DNA from: Thermoplasmata archaeon
Lineage (GTDB): Archaea > Thermoplasmatota > Thermoplasmata > Thermoplasmatales > Thermoplasmataceae
Assembly (NCBI GenBank): GCA_021835185.1
Contig: JAKBQO010000047.1
Location: 1-10,265, forward strand
DNA length: 10,265 nucleotides
Direction of reading: 5' to 3'
This document shows positions 5,742 to 10,265 of the stretch, piece by piece. Made by a program: the position numbers and the translations under genes. A model generated the notes under the pieces. The model saw only the letters and a program-made list of their open reading frames with translations, did not search any database and had not been told where the DNA came from. How positions within the stretch are numbered: position 1 is the stretch's first letter; each line of letters opens with the position of its first letter.

Positions 5742-6680
5742 ATGAAAGTTGTGGCCATACTACCTGCATTTCTGGACCTGGAAAATATTAAAAAATCCGT
5801 GGATCAGATAATGCCAGGGATTGAAATTGTTACAGATACAGACTTTGAAAAAAATGATGCAGATGTGGTTGTAATAACAACCTTTACACCATTTGGAAAA
5901 AATGAGATGGACAAATTCCCGGAATTGAAATTTATCCAGGTTGCAAGTACTGGATACAACAATGTGGACATAAAGGAAGTGAGAAGGCGGAATATTCTCC
6001 TCTGCAATGTTCCTGTGGCAAATAAGGATGCGGTTGCAGAACATGCCATAGGAGCGGCTCTGGCACTTCTAAAGAACTTTATACCATTCCATATGGAGAT
6101 CAAATCCGGTACATGGCCTCTGCTTACCAATTCCCGGGAATTGCAGGGAAAAACATTTGGAATTATAGGAATGGGGGCAATAGGCATTAAACTGACACAG
6201 AAACTGATCCCATTTAACGTGGGCATCGTATATTATGATCCTGTGCGGCTACCTGAAAAGGACGAAGAATTCTATGGGCTCACATACCTTAGCCTGGACG
6301 AATTGATCAGGGTATCAGACATTATTTCTGTGCATACTCCTCTTACCAGAAGTACAAGGATGATGTTCAATGATGCCAGATTCGGGATGATGAAGGATAA
6401 TGCCATATTCATTAACACATCCAGAGGTGAGATAGTTGACGAAAAGGCACTGGTAAAGGCAATAAAGGAAAAGAATATTTATGCTGCTATAGATGTGTTC
6501 AGCATTGAACCGCCTGATTTCTCATCAGAACTGTTCCATCTGGACAATGTGCTCTTCTCTCCACATATTGCAGGTGTCACAATGGAAAGCCAGGAAAGAT
6601 TCATAACAGAGACAATAGGCAATGTGATAAGGTATTCACAGGGGATTGAACCATTGTATCGAGTAGAGGATGAAGTATGA
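5742..6680 (+). CDS. D-isomer-specific 2-hydroxyacid dehydrogenase (NAD-dependent)
   Basis: This cytoplasmic enzyme of 312 aa has the usual length and layout of the family. A split substrate-binding domain (about 1-95 and 285-312) surrounds a Rossmann NAD domain. The dinucleotide motif G-M-G-A-I-G is at residues 143-148, followed by the cofactor-selecting acidic residue D166 in YYDP, which favours NAD over NADP. The catalytic Arg, Glu and His are all present: R228 in NTSRGEIVD, E256 in DVFSIEPP and H275 in SPHIAG. The family interconverts 2-oxoacids and (R)-2-hydroxyacids, including glyoxylate/glycolate, hydroxypyruvate and aromatic substrates; which one applies cannot be read from the sequence. 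It is the first gene of a coupled pair, with its TGA overlapping the ATG of the ThDP enzyme by 4 nt. This argues that its 2-oxoacid product or substrate is shared with that enzyme. The ATG start gives a proper N-terminal beta strand and follows a TATA-like box. Confidence 0.95.
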   Translation: MKVVAILPAFLDLENIKKSVDQIMPGIEIVTDTDFEKNDADVVVITTFTPFGKNEMDKFPELKFIQVASTGYNNVDIKEVRRRNILLCNVPVANKDAVAEHAIGAALALLKNFIPFHMEIKSGTWPLLTNSRELQGKTFGIIGMGAIGIKLTQKLIPFNVGIVYYDPVRLPEKDEEFYGLTYLSLDELIRVSDIISVHTPLTRSTRMMFNDARFGMMKDNAIFINTSRGEIVDEKALVKAIKEKNIYAAIDVFSIEPPDFSSELFHLDNVLFSPHIAGVTMESQERFITETIGNVIRYSQGIEPLYRVEDEV

Positions 6681-8218
6681 AAGGATATGAAATACTTGAA
6701 AAGACTCTGGACACACTGGACCTTTCACCTGTCTTCGGTAATCCTGGAACCACGGAAATACCCATGTTAAGAGGTATCAGAAAATATTATCTGACACTCC
6801 ACGACTCAATAGCACTGGGCATGGCCGATGGGTATTCACAGTACAACAATACTGCATCCATGGTAAACCTGCATTCACTTCCAGGGCTTGGCAATGCAAT
6901 GTCATTTTTAAATACTGCAAAATGGAATAGGTCCCCAGTGGTGGTAACAGCTGGACAGCAGGATACCAGGCATATCGTATATGATCCCATATTATCTGGA
7001 GACCTGATGCATACAGTTTCTGGCATTGTGAAATATTCATATGAAATCAAGAATCCAGCGGATATACCTGTTGCCTTCAGAAGGGCTAAGGCGATAGCTA
7101 TGACTCCACCCAGAGGTCCGGTATTCATATCTGTACCCATGGACATGATGGACTATGATGCCGAGAATATTTCTTACAGAGATACAAAAATCAATACTGG
7201 ATATAATGATCCTGATGCGATTAAAGAAATTGTGGAACGAATAAACAAATCAAAGCACCCTGCCCTAGTATTTGGCTATGAGATAGATGTTTACAATGCA
7301 TATGAGGAAGCGGAAAAATTTGCAGAAAAGCTCGGTGTTGAGGTATACAGCGAACCACTGGCATCCAGAGGGACGTTCAATACGGAAAATAGACGGTATG
7401 CAGGTGATCTGCTTCCTGCCTCCACGCTCATGAATTTAAAATTTCTTAATAATGACCTCATAATTTTTATCGGGGGAGACATAACGTTTTATCCATATCT
7501 TCCATCATTGCCATTCCCCGGAAAGGATGTGATATTCATTGGAACTGATATTTCCCACAAAACGGGCGATTCATACTTGTTAAATCCAAAAGTGTTTTTG
7601 CGGGATGCTGTTAAACTGGTAAAAAATAAGGGAGACTTCACCAGGCCTAAAGATTACATGTACCCAAACAGGGTTGCAAGGCAGAGATTATCCATGGGCG
7701 TTGATTATGTTCTATTCAATGCTAAAAAATTATTTTCTGATTATACAATAGTTGATGAGGCCATATCATCATCTGAAAATGTGAGGGCTACATTCGGCTA
7801 CGGTTACAGGAAATATTTTACAGCAAAATCAGGGCAGCTGGGATGGGCGACAGCGGCATCACTGGGAATAGGAATAAACAACCAGAAGACACTGGTAATT
7901 ATTGGTGACGGGGCATTCATGTATACAGTTCAGGGCCTATGGACAGCTAAGCGTTATAATATACCTGTTAAATTCCTTGTTCTGAACAACGGTGGATACA
8001 ACATACTTAAGAGCTTTTCAAAAAGTTATTTTCCTGAAATGGAAAGAAGGGAATACTTCCAGCTTGACCTGGACATAGAGGCTGTATCCAGAGGTTTCGG
8101 CGTGGAAACAAGAACTGCTGATAAGGATCTTTCAGACCTACAGTGGTTGCATGAGGGAAATTATCCAAAGGTGCTTGTAGTGAATACTGAAAAAACAGTG
8201 GAGAAGATGTTTTTATAA
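6677..8218 (+). CDS. ThDP-dependent enzyme of the benzoylformate decarboxylase family
   Basis: This 513-aa enzyme has the three-domain ThDP layout: PYR domain (about 1-165), middle domain (about 180-315) and PP domain (about 350-500). Resemblance to benzoylformate decarboxylase (MdlC) is strong at GNPGTTEIPM (21-30), NLHSLPGLGNAM (64-75), VVTAGQQ (89-95) and RGPVFISVP (146-154). The ThDP/metal motif runs from GDG (410-412) to NN (437-438). H66 matches the active-site His70 of the Pseudomonas putida enzyme. Two key positions differ from that enzyme. The cofactor-activating Glu47 is Asp here (D43 in LHDSIALGMADGY), and the His281 position appears to be proline (P273 in TFYPYLP). Family chemistry is non-oxidative decarboxylation of a 2-oxoacid to an aldehyde, or carboligation, so the true reaction is uncertain. 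ATGA overlap with the upstream dehydrogenase implies co-translation. A 2-hydroxyacyl-CoA lyase or acetolactate-synthase-like role is less likely, because their FAD/CoA signatures are not seen. Confidence 0.9.
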   Translation: MKGYEILEKTLDTLDLSPVFGNPGTTEIPMLRGIRKYYLTLHDSIALGMADGYSQYNNTASMVNLHSLPGLGNAMSFLNTAKWNRSPVVVTAGQQDTRHIVYDPILSGDLMHTVSGIVKYSYEIKNPADIPVAFRRAKAIAMTPPRGPVFISVPMDMMDYDAENISYRDTKINTGYNDPDAIKEIVERINKSKHPALVFGYEIDVYNAYEEAEKFAEKLGVEVYSEPLASRGTFNTENRRYAGDLLPASTLMNLKFLNNDLIIFIGGDITFYPYLPSLPFPGKDVIFIGTDISHKTGDSYLLNPKVFLRDAVKLVKNKGDFTRPKDYMYPNRVARQRLSMGVDYVLFNAKKLFSDYTIVDEAISSSENVRATFGYGYRKYFTAKSGQLGWATAASLGIGINNQKTLVIIGDGAFMYTVQGLWTAKRYNIPVKFLVLNNGGYNILKSFSKSYFPEMERREYFQLDLDIEAVSRGFGVETRTADKDLSDLQWLHEGNYPKVLVVNTEKTVEKMFL

Positions 8219-8346
8219 ATTAATTCTAACATTTTCTATTCAGTACGTTTATTCACTGGCTATAGTATTCTTCTATTTTCTGTATTCTTCCGCATAGTTA
8301 ATTTCCAGACAATAAGATTAATATAATAATATCATTTATATATATT
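8219..8346. other. Pyrimidine-rich spacer, probable transcript end
   Basis: The plus strand is T/C-rich (for example TTCTTCTATTTTCTG around 8270-8282), which fits archaeal T-rich termination of the dehydrogenase/ThDP transcript. The 3' part carries the promoter of the SCP2 gene. No hairpin of note is seen. Confidence 0.35.
8319..8328 (+). promoter_or_regulatory. TATA box of the SCP2 gene
   Basis: TAATATAATA is centred about 24 nt upstream of the ATG at 8347, the spacing expected for a leaderless archaeal mRNA. No Shine-Dalgarno site precedes the ATG. A second TATATATAT stretch at about 8336-8344 is too close to the start codon to serve as the TATA box. Confidence 0.5.
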
Positions 8347-8751
8347 ATGGCAAAATTTCCGAGTGATGAATGGGCTAAAGAATATGTGGAAAAGCTAAAT
8401 TCAAATCCTGCTTACGGCGATGCAGGAAAAACATGGGATGATTCAATAACGTTTGTTGTCCAGCCAGATGAAACATATAAGGATTACTGGTATTTATATC
8501 TGAACCTGAAGGCAGGCAAATGCATTGACTCGGCTGTTGGCAAGGAAGAGGGCGATGTACCAAAGTCCAGCTTCAAGTATATGGGAAAGTATTCCAACTG
8601 GGTAAAGCTAATAAAGGGAGAAATAGATCCCATACAGGGCCTTATGACAGGCAAATTCAAGCTTGATGGCTCCATGATGAAAATAATGAGATATACAAAT
8701 GCTGCCAAGGAAATGGTAAACACAGCCAAAATGGTTGATACACAGTTTTAG
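8347..8751 (+). CDS. SCP2 sterol-carrier-like lipid-binding protein
   Basis: This 134-aa protein consists of one SCP2-type domain and nothing else. Recognisable family features are the N-terminal EWAKEYVEKLNSNPAYGDAGKTW (residues 7-29), the central strand with YWYLYLNLKAGKC (47-59), and the C-terminal segment WVKLIKGEIDPIQGLMTGKFKLDGSM (86-111) with the characteristic DPIxGLMxGK pattern. The final helix (112-130) would close the hydrophobic tunnel. Archaea make no sterols. Stand-alone SCP2 proteins in prokaryotes are thought to bind acyl chains, acyl-CoAs or other hydrophobic ligands, and the ligand here is unknown. There is no signal peptide, so it is cytoplasmic. It has its own TATA box and lies between a 2-oxoacid decarboxylase-type enzyme and an aldehyde dehydrogenase, which suggests, without proof, that it carries or buffers a hydrophobic intermediate or product of that route. 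Confidence 0.88.
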   Translation: MAKFPSDEWAKEYVEKLNSNPAYGDAGKTWDDSITFVVQPDETYKDYWYLYLNLKAGKCIDSAVGKEEGDVPKSSFKYMGKYSNWVKLIKGEIDPIQGLMTGKFKLDGSMMKIMRYTNAAKEMVNTAKMVDTQF

Positions 8752-8770
8752 GCAACACTGTAGATTCTGT

Positions 8771-8792
8771 AATTTAAATTTATATTTTTATG
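8771..8792 (+). terminator. T-rich stretch after the SCP2 gene
   Basis: AATTTAAATTTATATTTTTATG with a T5 run at 8785-8789 lies about 20-40 nt after the SCP2 stop. Archaeal termination typically occurs at such T-rich tracts without a hairpin. The evidence is weak because the whole spacer is A+T-rich. Confidence 0.3.
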
Positions 8793-8807
8793 AATATTCA
8801 ATGAAAT

Positions 8808-8816
8808 ATTTTTATA
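8808..8816 (+). promoter_or_regulatory. TATA-like box of the aldehyde dehydrogenase gene
   Basis: ATTTTTATA is centred about 39 nt upstream of the ATG at 8851 and would start transcription near 8837. The short leader would contain GGGGT (8839-8843), which may act as a weak Shine-Dalgarno site 7 nt before the ATG. This gene therefore appears less strictly leaderless than its neighbours. Confidence 0.4.
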
Positions 8817-8850
8817 ATTGACTGCGTAGGCAGGAAATGGGGTAGATAAA

Positions 8851-10265
8851 ATGGATAAAGTCTTTGGAAACATAATAAATGGAAAAGAAGAAACCGATGG
8901 GGAAAAAATTTCCCTGAATAGCCCTGTGGATGGTTCCCTAATAGGGTATATCGTAAATGCTGGAAGAGAGGCTGTGGAACGTGCAATAAAATCCTCTCGG
9001 GAAGCTTTTATGGCATTTTATGCCTCCTCTACTATTTCATCAAGGCAGAAATTAATAGGGAAACTTGCGGACATTGTGCAGGAAAAGGCTGACATATATG
9101 CCCAGCTGGAGTCACAAAATACTGGTAAAACCATAAGGCAGAGTACATTCATGGATATACCACTTGCAATATCCCATATCAGGTATTTTGCAGAAACTGA
9201 TGAATTCAAATTCCAGAGGAATATTACACACCCTGAATACCCTGGAACAGAGGGTATAGTTCAGAATGCTCCAATGGGAGTTGTAGCATCCATTGCACCA
9301 TGGAATGTGCCCTTTTTAATGGCAGTGTGGAAGATAATTCCTCCAGTGCTTGCGGGAAATAGTGTCGTCATTAAACCCTCACATTATACTCCCCTAACTG
9401 CTATGGAACTGGTAAAGGATATGAAAGTTGCAGGTTTCCCCGATGGACTGGTGAACCTTGTAAATGGAACGGGAAGGACAACAGGAACCTATCTGATTGA
9501 GAGTGACAGCATTGATATGATAAGCTTTACAGGTTCTACACCTACCGGATCAAAGGTAATGGAACAGGCAGCAAAAAATATAAAGAAGGTTTCCCTGGAG
9601 CTTGGAGGAAAATCACCCAATATAGTATTCGCAGATGCTGATCTTGACCATGCGGTAAAGGGTGTTATATTCGGGATATTCCTTAATGCAGGGCAATTGT
9701 GTGAATCTGCAAGCAGGCTCATTATTGAAGAATCGGTCATGGACAAATTTCTGGAAAAGATGAAAATATATCTTGATTCGATGAAATCCGGAAACCCCCT
9801 GGATTTTGACACAGACATAAGCGCAATTACAACCCTGGAACAGAAGGAGAAAATTGATTCACTGATTAGGGAAACTGTCAATGCGGGTGGAAAAATATTC
9901 TATTCGAGAAAGATGAAAGATGCACCGGATAATGGAATATATTTCCCTCCCACACTTCTTTCCGGACTTCATCCAGGATCAGCGGTATCAGACGAAGAAA
10001 TATTCGGACCGGTGCTTACAGTTTACCCCTTCAGGGCGGAGGAAGAAGCCATAGAGCTTGCCAACAGCACAAAATATGGACTTGCAGCGGGTATATGGAC
10101 TCGTGATTTGAACAGGGCTGGAAGGATAGCATCCATGATCGAGGCAGGAACAGTCTGGATAAATGAATATCACCTCCTTTCTGCCGCTGCACCCAGAGGT
10201 GGGTTCAAGAAAAGTGGCATTGGCCGTGAACTGGGACTTGAGGGAATTATAGAATACACCCAGAC
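8851..10265 (+). CDS. NAD(P)-dependent aldehyde dehydrogenase, 3' end cut by the window edge
   Basis: The frame is open from ATG 8851 to the window edge (471 complete codons). Only the last few residues should be missing, since family members are about 480-500 aa. An in-frame TAG at 8827-8829 limits the start. All hallmarks are present: oxyanion-hole N152 in APWNVPF, cofactor-binding K175 in VIKPSHYTP, FTGSTPTGSKV (226-236), general base E250 in LELGGKSPN, nucleophile C284 in NAGQLCESASR, cofactor-binding E383/F385 in DEEIFGPVLTV, and the C-terminal GGFKKSGIGRELGLEG (450-465). The enzyme oxidises an aldehyde irreversibly to the acid. The overall look is of the broad ALDH class that includes betaine-aldehyde, benzaldehyde and phenylacetaldehyde dehydrogenases, so the substrate is not determined. 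Its place behind the ThDP enzyme makes the aldehyde released by decarboxylation the natural candidate. The sequence is less A+T-rich than the island. Confidence 0.95.
   Translation, partial: MDKVFGNIINGKEETDGEKISLNSPVDGSLIGYIVNAGREAVERAIKSSREAFMAFYASSTISSRQKLIGKLADIVQEKADIYAQLESQNTGKTIRQSTFMDIPLAISHIRYFAETDEFKFQRNITHPEYPGTEGIVQNAPMGVVASIAPWNVPFLMAVWKIIPPVLAGNSVVIKPSHYTPLTAMELVKDMKVAGFPDGLVNLVNGTGRTTGTYLIESDSIDMISFTGSTPTGSKVMEQAAKNIKKVSLELGGKSPNIVFADADLDHAVKGVIFGIFLNAGQLCESASRLIIEESVMDKFLEKMKIYLDSMKSGNPLDFDTDISAITTLEQKEKIDSLIRETVNAGGKIFYSRKMKDAPDNGIYFPPTLLSGLHPGSAVSDEEIFGPVLTVYPFRAEEEAIELANSTKYGLAAGIWTRDLNRAGRIASMIEAGTVWINEYHLLSAAAPRGGFKKSGIGRELGLEGIIEYTQ

Noticed and set aside
5760..6226. Minus-strand ORFs opposite the dehydrogenase (94 and 140 aa)
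   Set aside because: They are shadows of the clearly coding plus-strand frame with all catalytic motifs.
9489..9881. Minus-strand ORF of 130 aa opposite the aldehyde dehydrogenase
   Set aside because: It is antisense to the conserved ALDH core, which explains the sequence fully.

Overview
The window looks archaeal and most likely comes from a Thermoplasmatales-type acidophile (Ferroplasma/Acidiplasma-like). This is an inference. It rests on the low G+C, the AGA/AGG arginine and ATA isoleucine usage, starts that mostly lack a Shine-Dalgarno site and have A/T-rich TATA-like boxes about 25 nt upstream (leaderless style), and the families present (DUF234-type archaeal ATPase, SCP2-domain protein). 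No RNA genes, CRISPR array or intact insertion sequence were seen.

Layout. (1) Positions 1-1436, minus strand: a long TPR-repeat protein running off the left edge. (2) About 1437-5620: a clearly more A+T-rich accessory stretch. It holds a DUF234-type archaeal ATPase with a PD-(D/E)XK-like C-terminus (1798-3243), an OLD/RecF-like ABC-type ATPase (3511-4815), a decayed reading frame overlapping the end of that ATPase (about 4784-5077), and a small winged-helix regulator (5188-5517) whose ATGA-coupled partner ORF stops after 13 codons. The spaces between these genes contain protein-like stop-bounded frames and inverted repeats, so the region reads as a partly eroded mobile or defence-type island. 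(3) About 5638-10265: a better-kept, less A+T-rich metabolic block on the plus strand. It holds a D-2-hydroxyacid dehydrogenase (5742-6680), translationally coupled to a ThDP enzyme of the benzoylformate-decarboxylase family (6677-8218), then an SCP2-domain protein (8347-8751) and an aldehyde dehydrogenase running off the right edge (8851-10265).

How the genes may work together. The three enzymes line up as 2-hydroxyacid to 2-oxoacid, to aldehyde, to carboxylic acid, formally like the mandelate route (dehydrogenase, benzoylformate decarboxylase, benzaldehyde dehydrogenase). The SCP2 protein could carry a hydrophobic or CoA-linked intermediate. A nested inverted repeat just upstream of the dehydrogenase promoter is a good candidate operator. 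The ThDP enzyme has Asp where nearly all relatives have the cofactor-activating Glu, so its chemistry should not be assumed. In the island, the OLD-like ATPase followed by a broken frame starting with an LLEGK motif suggests an ATPase plus TOPRIM-type effector pair that has lost its second half.
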